A stretch of 64,000 nucleotides of DNA from an uncultured Microscilla sp. (lineage in GTDB: Bacteria > Bacteroidota > Bacteroidia > Cytophagales > Microscillaceae). The position numbers were made by a program, and so were the translations under genes. The notes beneath the pieces are model-generated. The model saw only the letters and a program-made list of their open reading frames with translations, searched no databases and was not told where the DNA came from. The DNA is taken from positions 44,544 through 108,543 of the forward strand of contig NZ_CANLRP010000007.1 in NCBI RefSeq assembly GCF_947493425.1, in the 5' to 3' direction. Positions 9,395 to 18,600 of this stretch are shown in pieces; the stretch's first letter is position 1, and each line of letters begins with the position of its first letter.

Positions 9395-9425
9395 AAGGAA
9401 AAACTTGATTGTTTTTCCTTTTTTT
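9395..9425 (+). terminator. Terminator after ccoIS
   Basis: A 10-bp perfect stem (AAGGAAAAAC / GTTTTTCCTT) with loop TTGATT and a run of seven T, 8 nt after the ccoS stop. It shows that the ccoIS unit ends here. Confidence 0.85.
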
Positions 9426-9506
9426 ATGCTGCTTTGTCTATTTATTCAATCTTTGACGCTGGACTGATCGTTGATTATCAATACAACAAAATACAATCTT
9501 CGAATT

Positions 9507-10106
9507 ATGAAAGTCAACATTATTGTTACAGTTACTCTTTCCCTCTGGAGTTTATCCACTCAAGCACAAACCTGTTACCTCCCTAATACTCAAATTACCC
9601 ATTGGGACATTAATCAGAATACCCTACCTCGCTATGTAGTTGCTTCTATAAAGGCAATGGGTGAGGCCTCTCCTGATGGATTTATCATGATGCTGGGTAC
9701 TACTAGCCAAGGCGTGTATACTATAGAAGGAGGGAGTCCTTCGGATGCAGTAGCCGGAGAGCAATCATCTGCGACATTGGTATTTACACCTTATACAGGG
9801 CAGCGCAAAATGTATGAATTGTACAAACATCAAGATTTGAGCAAGTTAGATGAAAAAAAACTGCTGCGTTTGCTCTGGAAATATGATCGGGATAAGATTT
9901 ATCCACTGAAAGCTCTAAAAAGAATTGATTATCAAATTAACCCCAAAAGCCAAGCAACCAAGCAAACCCTTGCCAGCACTGTCAAATGGACAATGAAAAT
10001 AGTACATCCAAAAACTAACACCACCTTGTTTTGGCACCTCAGCGTAAAATCAAATATGTCTCATTGTTTTTACCAGTGGAAGTTTTTTAGAAAAAAAGGG
10101 ATGTGA
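9507..10106 (+). CDS. Secreted protein of unknown function
   Basis: 199 residues from the ATG at 9507, chosen because it gives a proper signal peptide (MKVNIIVTVTLSLWSLSTQA, cleavage before QTC). The mature part begins TCYLPNTQITHWDINQNTLP, has a Gly-rich middle and a basic C-terminus (HCFYQWKFFRKKGM). Two Cys residues in the mature protein could form a disulfide. I do not recognise the family. It is a single gene between the ccoIS terminator and a bidirectional hairpin at 10127. Confidence 0.6.
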   Translation: MKVNIIVTVTLSLWSLSTQAQTCYLPNTQITHWDINQNTLPRYVVASIKAMGEASPDGFIMMLGTTSQGVYTIEGGSPSDAVAGEQSSATLVFTPYTGQRKMYELYKHQDLSKLDEKKLLRLLWKYDRDKIYPLKALKRIDYQINPKSQATKQTLASTVKWTMKIVHPKTNTTLFWHLSVKSNMSHCFYQWKFFRKKGM

Positions 10107-10126
10107 AAAAAGGAGAGTATACAAAC

Positions 10127-10167
10127 AAAAAAGCTTCTCACAATCTATACGATTGGAGAAGCTTTTT
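10127..10167. terminator. Bidirectional terminator between the 9507 gene and tRNA-Leu
   Basis: A 12-bp outer stem (AAAAAGCTTCTC / GAGAAGCTTTTT) plus an inner CAATC/GATTG stem with loop TATAC, interrupted by one bulged A. The plus-strand reading ends in T5; the minus-strand reading ends in T6. It can serve the plus-strand gene ending at 10106 and the tRNA operon coming the other way. Confidence 0.8.
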
Positions 10168-10168
10168 G

Positions 10169-10252
10169 TACCAGGGGCGGGACTTGAACCCGCACGACCC
10201 AAGGGTCACAAGATTTTAAGTCTTGCGTGTCTACCAATTCCACCACCCCGGC
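10169..10252 (-). tRNA. tRNA-Leu (anticodon TAA)
   Basis: Read on the minus strand it starts GCCGGGGTGGTGGAATTGG and has the anticodon arm CAAGA-CTTAAAA-TCTTG with anticodon TAA, a variable arm of class II length and a T arm GCGGG-TTCAAGT-CCCGC. The acceptor closes with CCCTGGT and discriminator A. No CCA is encoded; the next bases are CAA. It is the second tRNA of a two-gene operon. Confidence 0.93.
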
Positions 10253-10258
10253 AGGTAG

Positions 10259-10292
10259 AAAAAATTTTACCCCAAGTATGTTGGGGTAAAAT
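10259..10292 (-). terminator. Hairpin-T terminator between tRNA-Gly and tRNA-Leu
   Basis: An 11-bp perfect stem (TTTTACCCCAA / TTGGGGTAAAA, extendable by one A-T pair) with a 5-nt loop and, read on the minus strand, a T6 tail. It lies directly after tRNA-Gly and before tRNA-Leu, so it may reduce read-through or act as a processing signal. Confidence 0.65.
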
Positions 10293-10293
10293 G

Positions 10294-10369
10294 TGGAGCG
10301 AAAGACGAGATTCGAACTCGCGACCCTCACCTTGGCAAGGTGATGCTCTACCAGCTGAGCTACTTTCGC
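10294..10369 (-). tRNA. tRNA-Gly (anticodon GCC)
   Basis: Minus-strand reading GCGAAAGTAGCTCAGCTGG, anticodon arm CACCT-TGCCAAG-with anticodon GCC, T arm GCGAG-TTCGAAT-CTCGT, acceptor closing CTTTCGC, discriminator T and an encoded CCA at 10294-10296. It is the first gene of the tRNA operon. Confidence 0.93.
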
Positions 10370-10402
10370 TTAATAAAGTATGTCTCTTTGTTTTTGTGTG
10401 CA

Positions 10403-10433
10403 CAAAGGTACAAGAGAAATCTGAATTTGCAAA
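10403..10433 (-). promoter_or_regulatory. Promoter of the tRNA-Gly/tRNA-Leu operon
   Basis: Read on the minus strand: TTTG at 10433-10430, a 19-nt spacer, and TACCTTTG at 10410-10403. This is the Bacteroidota primary-sigma consensus (TTTG, about 19-21 nt, TAnnTTTG). The expected transcription start is near 10396, about 27 nt ahead of tRNA-Gly. Confidence 0.8.
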
Positions 10434-10533
10434 CACTCTCTGAAAAAAAACTTGATATTTTTTACGTTTTTTTTGAAAAAGCACGTTAACAGCACGCTTA
10501 GGCAGTTTTTATTTTTGGGTTTTTGTGAAAAAA

Positions 10534-12165
10534 CTACTCTCGTTTGTTCAAACTACTTTCACTTTTCGTCTTTCCTTTTTTTTTTCGTTTTTGCTTTTTA
10601 AGCTTTTTCAAATCTTTCTTGGTGAGTTTTTTATGGTTGTAACGCAATTTATTGATAAAAGCCACCTCTTTTCTGATACCTATGCCAGCGGCTTTGCGAT
10701 CAAATACAACCTGCTTGCCCCAAAGCAAAAAAACATCTCCGTACCAATGGATAAAGTGCTGGTTGGTAGCAGAATAAATACGATCATCAGGGTTAGGGTT
10801 TACCACTTCGTCCTCTGTTTCTTTTTTGATTGTTTTGTTCTTGTGTATCAGCTTAGACCAAAGAACAGGGACTGAACTTTCGCGGTACTGCCTCATGTAT
10901 GCCAGTATTACTGAGTCACCTTTGAACCCCACCCTTATTTGCGGCTTAAGGTTTAGGGTAGTTATGCTGGGTTTAATTTTGATGGTGTTGTCCCAAAGCC
11001 TTTTGCCGTTGTGATTAATAGCACTAATAGAGGCTGAGGTAAATTGAAACTGTCCTTGGGTAATTACCCTTGGTAAAGCACTAGGACGACGTATGCTGGA
11101 AGACACCACCCGGTTATGATACCAATAGCGTTCTGCGATTACTAATAAGTTGTCTTTGTTTTCAAACTCTACAATATTGCCCAAAAGCATTTTAGACCTT
11201 AAGGTGTATTCTTTGCCTTGGGCTTCTTTTTTTAAAGCCCTACGGCGGATACGCTTAATTTTTTTTTCCGAATAAAAGTTGAGAAAATTTCTGAAATCAA
11301 GAAACTTATGTAGACGAAGCCGTGACTGACGACCGCTTTTGATAAGCATTGTGGCCAAACCTTGTGGGTAAGGTTGACATTTAATACTGTAGGTACCTAG
11401 CAATAAGCTCTTAGTGGCACTAAGGGGGTATACGTGTGCCGAATGCAGGGTATATCTTCGGGGTAACTCCACTGTTTTACCTGGTTGCAAACCCACAATA
11501 TTAGAAATAGTATGTACTTGTGTATTGCAGTTTCTGGTATTTCGCATCAGATAAAAACCTGAATTGATAGTAGGGTGGCTGTATACATCTAGACTATTGT
11601 AAGTTTTGCTGTAAGTAGCGGGTACTATCTTGGTGGTGCCATCTAACATATTGAACCTAAGTGCTGCTATGTCTGAGTTAAAAGTTCCTGTAAAAAAAGC
11701 ATAATTACCTGCAACTCTTACTTTTTTCAACTCCACTTTTAAAGGCAGTGTCCCATCAAATACTTCTGTTGTCCCATTTTTGATGTTTAATTTTACGATT
11801 TTAAATTGCTTTTTCTCTTCCCTGGTCATCAAAAAATAAACAAACTTGTATTGGTCGTAGTAAGCATGGATAGGGGAAAAAAACTTATCAAATTTTTCTC
11901 CTTTTTTCCACACTTGACGCATTGTAGTATCCATGCGGATGAGTTCCCAACTCATTTGTTTATCATTCCACTTTTCGCGAATTGCCAAAAACAAGACTCC
12001 TTTTTGTTTGAGCGAAGTTACCATAAAATCTTCACTGATCCGCTTTTGTGTTACAGGCATTTCGAAGCGCTCTTGTGGAGTAAATTGCGCTTGCACATTG
12101 ATTGTGAGCAATAAACAAAATACGTAGCAAAGCGTCCATTTTATGCAATAAAAAATATTTGTCAA
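10534..12165 (-). CDS. Secreted protein of unknown function, possible beta-propeller
   Basis: 543 residues. The open frame contains no ATG ahead of the signal peptide, so a TTG start at 12165 is chosen; the frame is closed by a stop at 12178-12180. A signal peptide (CYVFCLLLTINVQAQ) is followed by a long beta-rich region with alternating hydrophobic strands and many Tyr/Lys pairs, suggestive of repeated beta-sheets but with no clear repeat consensus. The end is a highly basic, low-complexity tail (LKKLKKQKRKKKGKTKS). Similar secreted proteins of this size are frequent in Cytophagales, but I cannot name the family. It is monocistronic, downstream of nothing visible on its strand. Confidence 0.62.
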   Translation of the reverse strand: MTNIFYCIKWTLCYVFCLLLTINVQAQFTPQERFEMPVTQKRISEDFMVTSLKQKGVLFLAIREKWNDKQMSWELIRMDTTMRQVWKKGEKFDKFFSPIHAYYDQYKFVYFLMTREEKKQFKIVKLNIKNGTTEVFDGTLPLKVELKKVRVAGNYAFFTGTFNSDIAALRFNMLDGTTKIVPATYSKTYNSLDVYSHPTINSGFYLMRNTRNCNTQVHTISNIVGLQPGKTVELPRRYTLHSAHVYPLSATKSLLLGTYSIKCQPYPQGLATMLIKSGRQSRLRLHKFLDFRNFLNFYSEKKIKRIRRRALKKEAQGKEYTLRSKMLLGNIVEFENKDNLLVIAERYWYHNRVVSSSIRRPSALPRVITQGQFQFTSASISAINHNGKRLWDNTIKIKPSITTLNLKPQIRVGFKGDSVILAYMRQYRESSVPVLWSKLIHKNKTIKKETEDEVVNPNPDDRIYSATNQHFIHWYGDVFLLWGKQVVFDRKAAGIGIRKEVAFINKLRYNHKKLTKKDLKKLKKQKRKKKGKTKSESSLNKRE

Positions 12166-12382
12166 GATTCGTGATTTTTAAAGTGTTATAGATTGAGTTT
12201 TTATAATTTTACCCTTTTGCTTATTAAAGAAGTGTCTTTGGTGAGTTTGCCCCTATCAAACAGGGAGTATTTTATACAAAATAATAAAAAAAAGTGTGGG
12301 TGTGTAGAATATATTGCTTTTTTGTATTTAAAATCGATGATTTTTATCAACAAGTGAATGATCACTTTTTACCAGAGGAAGT

Positions 12383-12823
12383 ATGATTAAAGTAAAATTG
12401 ATTGTGACTGATGAACAGCGCAAGGTAGCTTTTAATGTTAGAAACGAGGTTTTTGTAAAGGAACAGCAGGTGTCGAGAGAAGATGAGTTTGATGAGTTTG
12501 AAAATGAATCTCGACACTTTTTGGCAACTATTCATCAACAACCTTGTGGAGCTGCTCGTTGGCGTTACACCCAAAAAGGCATCAAACTAGAACGCTTTGC
12601 TGTATTGTCTTCTTTTCGTCGTCAGGGAGTAGCTTCTGCATTGTTGCAGGCGGTGATAGATGATGTACGTGCACACCCCAACACTGAAGGTAAACTGATG
12701 TATATGCATGCCCAAACAACTGCCCTCCCTTTGTACAAAAAATTTGGATTTAAAGTTCAAGGTGATTTATTTGTAGAATGTGACATTGAGCATTACCTGA
12801 TGACCAAAGTGGTCAAAGCATAA
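12383..12823 (+). CDS. GNAT family N-acetyltransferase (ElaA/YjcF-like)
   Basis: 146 residues. The N-terminus VRNEVFVKEQQVSREDEFDEFE is the pattern of YjcF/ElaA-type GNAT proteins (RxxVFVxEQxVxxxxExD). The middle has the strand ERFAVLSSFRRQGVASALL, whose R-R-Q-G-V-A loop is the acetyl-CoA pyrophosphate-binding motif, and the end has the typical ALPLYKKFGFKVQG helix-strand, close to the family's A-x-x-F-Y-x-K-x-G-F signature. Cytosolic acetyl-CoA-dependent transfer to an amine is the expected reaction; the substrate is unknown. Single gene, ended by a hairpin at 12833. Confidence 0.88.
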   Translation: MIKVKLIVTDEQRKVAFNVRNEVFVKEQQVSREDEFDEFENESRHFLATIHQQPCGAARWRYTQKGIKLERFAVLSSFRRQGVASALLQAVIDDVRAHPNTEGKLMYMHAQTTALPLYKKFGFKVQGDLFVECDIEHYLMTKVVKA

Positions 12824-12832
12824 ATCGTGGTA

Positions 12833-12865
12833 GGTTAGGCAAGAAATTACTTGCTTAGCCGTTTT
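12833..12865 (+). terminator. Likely terminator after the GNAT gene
   Basis: The stem GGTTAGGCAAG / CTTGCTTAGCC (9 Watson-Crick pairs plus two mismatched or wobble positions), loop AAATTA, then G-TTTT. Weaker T tract than others in the window. Confidence 0.5.
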
Positions 12866-12908
12866 AAAAACTATTACTACCAAAACAACATTCATAACGA
12901 GTTCTAGT

Positions 12909-13631
12909 ATGGGGCGTATTTATCCATTATTGTTAGTTCTAAGCCTACTCTTAGGCATGTCATCGTTGTATGGGCAGTCAAACACACCCACAAAAAATAA
13001 ATCTAACGACGAAGGTGCAGCGCAGGTGTGGAATCGCTCCACAACTATCGACAAGGTTGATGCAACTATTCAAGTACAAAGAGCGAGAGTTTCCAAAGCC
13101 CATAAGTACTCTTTAAAACGCAAACTTAATAAGCAGCACAAAAAAAAGTATGTAGCTAAAGCACCTCGTTTAAAAAAGTTGTTTAAGAAAAGAAGCCGTA
13201 AGTTTCGACCTTTGGGAAAAAGACTGCGAAGTGGCAAAGCCTACGAGTGGCCACCTTGGCTTATAGACTTAAATATTTTTACTACATTATTGTTTATAGG
13301 GATATTTTTTGGTTTAGTAGCTTTGACTTACCTATTACTTCGCCCCGATGTGTTAATTTCACTGTATCAAATGCTGCTATTGGCTTCAGCTTTTGCTGGA
13401 ATGTTGTTTTGGTATATGATTTTGGGTACAGAGCAAGGGTTTGATATAGCTATCTGGAAAATTTTCTTTAAATATGGATGGCTAAGCTTTCCCCTTATTT
13501 TTGGTATCTACTTTGGCTTCCGCCTATTGTTTAATGCCCCCATGATGATTCCTTTTTTACAGTTATTACTTATAGGCTTTTTGATTGGGTTGGTGTTCCT
13601 GTTGCTTTACTTTATCATTGATTATTATTAA
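12909..13631 (+). CDS. Membrane protein of unknown function with signal peptide and four predicted helices
   Basis: 240 residues. The N-terminal signal peptide (MGRIYPLLLVLSLLLGMSSL, then YGQ) is followed by a soluble, very basic segment (about residues 25-115, many Lys and Arg). Four hydrophobic helices then fill the rest: near 122-146, 150-175, 184-203 and 208-234. No known domain recognised. The basic region on a signal-peptide-bearing protein should be periplasmic and might bind acidic polymers or lipids (inference). It stands alone between the GNAT gene and a convergent ABC permease; no obvious terminator follows. Confidence 0.6.
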   Translation: MGRIYPLLLVLSLLLGMSSLYGQSNTPTKNKSNDEGAAQVWNRSTTIDKVDATIQVQRARVSKAHKYSLKRKLNKQHKKKYVAKAPRLKKLFKKRSRKFRPLGKRLRSGKAYEWPPWLIDLNIFTTLLFIGIFFGLVALTYLLLRPDVLISLYQMLLLASAFAGMLFWYMILGTEQGFDIAIWKIFFKYGWLSFPLIFGIYFGFRLLFNAPMMIPFLQLLLIGFLIGLVFLLLYFIIDYY

Positions 13632-13751
13632 ACATTGCCTATCTTTTTTATTAACTGGGTGACGGTATACCTATTGCCAAATATTTATTTAAAGAAATGA
13701 CTTTTTATGTCTTTAGCCCAAAAGCCTGTCTGCCACGGACTTTTTTGCGCA

Positions 13752-14582
13752 TCAAACAATATCAGCCAGCAACCGTTCTGTTTTGCGAAAGTACCACCCA
13801 CTCAATATAAATATACCTACAGCTACTCCCAACGACATACCTACATAAGGCGATAGTTTGCCACCAATGATCATCCAACGAAACCCTTCTGTGATGCCTG
13901 CCATTGGATTGCTATAGTATAAAAGGTGGTATTGTACAGGAATAAGTGTAGGGGGGTAGGCGATAGGAGTAAGGTAAAACCCCACTTGTAAACCAAACCT
14001 TGATATGGGTTGAAAGTCACGAAATCTTACCGATAAAGCACTTAGCCCAATAGCACACCCTAAAGATGCCACTAACAGAGCAATAAGCCAAAGCGGAAAA
14101 TATATCAGATTTTTGTGAGGTGTATAGGCATAATATAGCATTACCCCAGCCATTAACAATACATTGATTAGGAAATCTACTGCGACCACCAAGGCTTTTG
14201 ATAAAGGGAGAATAATACGGGGAAAGTAAATCTTTGTAACTAAACTATGGGCATTTAAAATAGCTACACCTCCTTGGTTGACTACTAAAGAGAAATAATG
14301 CCAGGCATATAGACCAGAAAAAGCAAATATAGGGTAAGGAATTCCTTGTGTATCTATTTTGATCGCTATGTTAAACACCAAAGTGAATATAAGTAGTGTT
14401 ATCAATGGCTGAATAAAAACCCATAGCAACCCCAACGAGGTTTGAGCATAGCGTACTTTCAGGTCTCTAAATGTGAGTGTACGCAACAAACTGCGATAAT
14501 GCCAGATTTCTTTGCAATAAACCTGCCATGATGGAACTTGGTTTTTGATGACTTTTTTAGGAGATAAGGAGGTGTTTTTCAT
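13752..14582 (-). CDS. ABC-2 type transporter permease (polysaccharide/O-antigen export, Wzm/TagG-like)
   Basis: 276 residues. The N-terminal amphipathic stretch and motif TFRDLKVRYAQTSLGLLW (near residues 36-54) are the hallmark of the ABC-2 polysaccharide exporters (RDxKxRYxxSxLGxxW), followed by six hydrophobic helices and the typical late loop YHLLYYSNPMAGITEGFRW. By family knowledge it works in the inner membrane with a Wzt-like ATPase to export lipid-linked O-antigen, teichoic acid or similar glycans. The ATPase is not adjacent: 120 bp downstream is a convergent gene and upstream is a 1-kb non-coding region. So it is an orphan half-transporter here. Confidence 0.88.
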   Translation of the reverse strand: MKNTSLSPKKVIKNQVPSWQVYCKEIWHYRSLLRTLTFRDLKVRYAQTSLGLLWVFIQPLITLLIFTLVFNIAIKIDTQGIPYPIFAFSGLYAWHYFSLVVNQGGVAILNAHSLVTKIYFPRIILPLSKALVVAVDFLINVLLMAGVMLYYAYTPHKNLIYFPLWLIALLVASLGCAIGLSALSVRFRDFQPISRFGLQVGFYLTPIAYPPTLIPVQYHLLYYSNPMAGITEGFRWMIIGGKLSPYVGMSLGVAVGIFILSGWYFRKTERLLADIV

Positions 14583-15122
14583 TGAAAAGTAATGACACTA
14601 TAAGTAAATTAGTAAAGCTCAACGGCAGAAATTTTGTTTCAAAATCAAATAAATTCCTTATTTTATGCTATTTTTGCTTACCTTAGTCTTTGAAAACAGT
14701 ACAGGTGCATTATTCAATCATATTTTAAATGCAAACAGTACCATGTTTTGTTAAAATAGAAGTTTTTTTATGTTAAAAAACAGTTTTTAACAACAACAAA
14801 AGACTTTTTTTTATATGTTTCGAAAAAAATCCCTTAGAGATAAGGGTTGGTTAATTGTAATCTTGTCTCATAACTAGTATAATACATTGATTAATTTTTG
14901 TGCAAAAAAACTTATTTTTGTATTATCAAATAAATAATTACATCAAATTTTAAACCCAATATATATGATAAAAAACTACTCACTTCTTTTTTTTGTAGAA
15001 AATAAATTCCCTCATTTCACAAAAAAATAAACCCAACTCATTAGAGATTATATAAAATAAACCCACTTTTTGGAACTCCTATTTTTTAAAGTTAAAAGGT
15101 AGGGAGACATTCTTCTCTTGAA

Positions 15123-15186
15123 GGCGAGAACTTTTGAGTTCGCCTATAGGGTGAGGTGTAACAACAGGAGAGGTTTATTACTCCTG
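15123..15186 (+). promoter_or_regulatory. Two adjacent hairpins in the susC upstream region
   Basis: First: GGCG-(AG)-AACT, loop TTTG, AGTT-CGCC at 15123-15144. Second: CAGGAG, 10-nt loop, CTCCTG at 15165-15186. They are the most GC-rich elements in this region. They match no riboswitch class I know. Confidence 0.3.
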
Positions 15187-15597
15187 AACAATGCGTTACT
15201 TTGTTGAAAACGTTTGTTTTATATCTAATCATCTATTTTGCTCAATATCTCTTGTTGATTACTTACGTGCAATCCATTTTATACAAATGGTAAAACGAAG
15301 TAAAAGAAGGACAGGTGCGTCATTTTTTTCTAAATATGTAAGAAATTAAAAGACTTGATAAGTTGAACTAGTCAACATGTTACTGCTTATAGCCATAGAT
15401 TGTATAAATCAAGGTGCTATTGAAAGCTGTAGTTGCCTGAAGGAACAAGCAAAAACTGGTTTCTGTCAAGGCAATGTACTGTTTAACAATCATTTTTATA
15501 ATTCTAATTATAAAATCTTATCCAAACAATCAGCTTGTATGGTTAAGTAGTGAATGAAAATAATACCTGGTAATAATTTATTACTGAGCATCATTCT

Positions 15598-15643
15598 AGT
15601 TCACTCAAAGTGTATTATGGTAAAACAAATTAAGTAATTACTT
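15598..15643 (+). promoter_or_regulatory. Conserved leader of susC genes (second copy)
   Basis: AGTGTATTATGGTAAAA followed by AAATTAAG and AATTACTT directly before the ATG, matching the leader of the susC at the left edge base for base in the 17-mer and in the last eight bases. Confidence 0.5.
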
Positions 15644-18600
15644 ATGAAAAGTAAATTTTTACTCACTCTACTTTTCTTGGTGGGATTAACAACTTACGCC
15701 TTTTCACAGATTACTGTTTCAGGAACTGTAACAGATAATAATGGAGATGGATTACCAGGTGTAAATGTGATCGAAAAGGGTACCTCAAACGGTGCTGCCA
15801 CTGACGTAAACGGTAAGTTTACGCTTTCAGCTTCTAAAGGAGCTACACTTATTTTCTCTTTTGTGGGTTACCAAAACAGAGAAATAAAGTTAATATCAGG
15901 ACAGACTGACTTAGGGACTGTTAAATTGGCTGAGGAAGGTTCATTGAACGAAGTAGTCGTTACGGCACTTGGTTTAGAACAAAATAAAGACCAAACAGGT
16001 ACTTCTGTGAGCCAGGTAGCTACTAAAGACCTGATTAGCTCTGGTGAGCCTCAACTGTTGAACCAATTGGCTGGTAAAGCTGCTGGTGTACAAATTATTT
16101 CAAACAGTGGTAGTGACCCTGGTGCTGGTGCTACTATCAGAATTCGTGGAGCTAACTCTATCAGTGGTTCGAACCAACCTTTGATCGTAATTGATGGTAT
16201 TCCAATGTACAACAATACTGATCAGGCTGGCTCTGGTGCTGGTGGTACTGCGGGTGTTGCTCAGCAAAGTCGTTTGAACGATATTAACCCTAATGACATT
16301 GCTTCTATGGAAGTATTGAAAGGTGCTGCTGCTGCTGCTTTGTATGGGGCACGTGCATTGAACGGGGTTGTTTTGATTACTACTAAAAGTGGTAAAGCAA
16401 GTAAAAAAGGGTTTACGGTTGTACTTAACTCTAGCATTGCTATTGACCGACTAAACCGTAAGGTGCCTCTTCAAACCTCTTATGGTCAAGGAGTTGGTGG
16501 TCGTTTTCAGGAAACAGGTACTTTTGGAACAGCGGGTAGCTGGGGAGATAGAATTGCCGCTCGTCCAGGTGGGGCTAATACTTTTATTACTGACCCTAAT
16601 GACCCTAATTATGCGGGTCGCTTTGAAGCCAACGATGGCAAAACTTATTACAGAATCCCTAGTGGTACTGCTGCTGAACCTTGGGGAGGTAAAAGAAGCC
16701 GTGAGACGTTTAATGTTTATGACAACTTGTTTCAAACAGGTATCACATTAAACAATGATATTAGTGTAAGTAGTGCCAACGAAAAAGGAAATCTTTACAT
16801 AAGTTTTTCTGATACTCGTCAAGAAGGTATTATCAAAGGAAATAGTAACTACCGTAGAACTACAGGGCGTTTGAATAGTACGCGCTATTTAGGTAAATAT
16901 TTTACAATTGCTGCTAAAGCCAATTACTCTCACATTGAGTCAAGTCGTGTGCAGCGTGGTTCTAACGTTTCTGGAATCTTGTTAGGAGGTTTAAGAACTC
17001 CTGCCGATTTTGATATGAGAGGTTACTCTGGAACCTACTATGACGCAAATAATACGCCTTACCCAAATTTGCAACGTGCCTACCGTAACCCAGTAGGAAG
17101 TAGAAACTTCAACAGCACACCAAACTCTGTATATGATAACCCTCTTTGGATTGTAAATAACATCTTGGGTGACAACGCAGTAGACCGTTTTATTGGTTCG
17201 TTAGAATTTGGCGCAGATCCTTTGCCTTGGTTAAACCTGACCTGGCGTATAGGAATGGATCATTACTCTGATGTTCGTGGAGATTTTTTCCCTATTATTT
17301 CTGCTCAAGCTTCTGGGGGATCTTATGCTTTGAACAACATACGCAACACTCAGTTTAACTCTGATTTGATTGCCAGATCAAGTTTTAAAATCAACGATAA
17401 CATTTCATCTACAATTCTTGTAGGTATAGGAGCAAACGAGCGTAAATTTTCTCAAAACAGCTCTACTGCCACCAATTTCGTAAACTCTCTGTCTCCTCCT
17501 GCACTAGGTAATAGTAGTGCTAGTGGACGTACGCCAGTATCTACGTTTAGTGTGGTACGTAATGTGGGTTACTACTATCAGGCAAGCTTTTCGTTCTATG
17601 ACTTGGTATTCTTGAATACAAGCGGTCGTTACGAAGATTTCTCTACCATGAGCGAAGGTTTCTTCTACCCAAGTGTAGACGTTGCTTTCCAATTTAGCAA
17701 GCTATTGCCTAAAAACGACATCTTCACCTTTGGTAAGGTGCGTGCTGCCTGGGGGCAAGTAGGACGTGCGGCTGGTCCTTATACCGACCGCGCCGTGTTT
17801 ATTGATAATATAGCCGTGGGTGATGCCGGCTGGGGAAGTTTTCTTGATCCGGCTGTTTATGGTGGTGGTTCTCGCCAAGGGAATACTGCTCCTGCTATAC
17901 TTAGACCAGAGATTAAAACAGAGATAGAGTTTGGTTTGGATGCACGTTTCTTAAAAAATAGAGTAAGTGCTGGTGTAACTTATTATATGAACAACACTGT
18001 AGATGTTATTCAAGCAATTAGTTTATCACCTACTACTGGTTTCTTATTTAAAAACGCCAATGCTGCTGAAATCGAGAACAGAGGTTTAGAACTTGAGATA
18101 AGTGGTGATATCATCAAAACTAAAGATTGGTCTTGGTCTGTAAATGCGAATTACTCACGAAACATTAACAATGTGAAAAGTTTGCAGGAAACCAACCGTA
18201 TTTTCTTAGCTGGTTTTACTTCTACTTCGTCAAATGCGATTGTTGGGCAACAACTAGGCGCTCTTTTTGGAGCAGTTTGGGATAAAAATGACGATGGATC
18301 ATTAAAATTAGATACTGATGGTTTCCCAACGCTTGCTACCGAGTCAAGTGTTATTGGAGATCCTAATGCGCAATTCCGTGTTGGATTTGGAACCAGCATA
18401 AGCTACAAAAACTTTACTTTACGTGCCTTCTTTGATCACAGTGCAGGTGGAGATATTTGGAATGGAACCAGAGGTGCCTTGAATGTATTTGGTCGTCCTG
18501 AAGCTACGGCTACTACCATTACTTTGACTGCGGCTGAAGCAGCCACTTTGAAAACCTATTCCAAAAAAACTGTTGGTACCCAAACCGTAGCTAGAACCGT

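Larger units (their letters stand above)
14583..15643. other. Long leader/intergenic region ahead of susC
   Basis: 1061 bp, very AT-rich, no gene seen. It contains a possible promoter -7 box TATTTTTG at 14913-14920 with TTG 23 nt upstream, about 700 nt before susC; two hairpins at 15123-15144 and 15165-15186; an AT palindrome at 15494-15515 (10-bp arms); a GTTAAAAA/TTTTTAAC palindrome at 14772-14791; and the conserved susC leader just before the start. A long structured 5' leader or a small RNA is possible. Confidence 0.45.

Noticed and set aside
10145..10484. Several overlapping open frames across the tRNA genes
   Set aside because: They read through two tRNAs, their terminators and promoter; chance frames in stable-RNA DNA.
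15123..15186. Known riboswitch (TPP, cobalamin, c-di-GMP) before susC
   Set aside because: None of the conserved core sequences of those classes is present.
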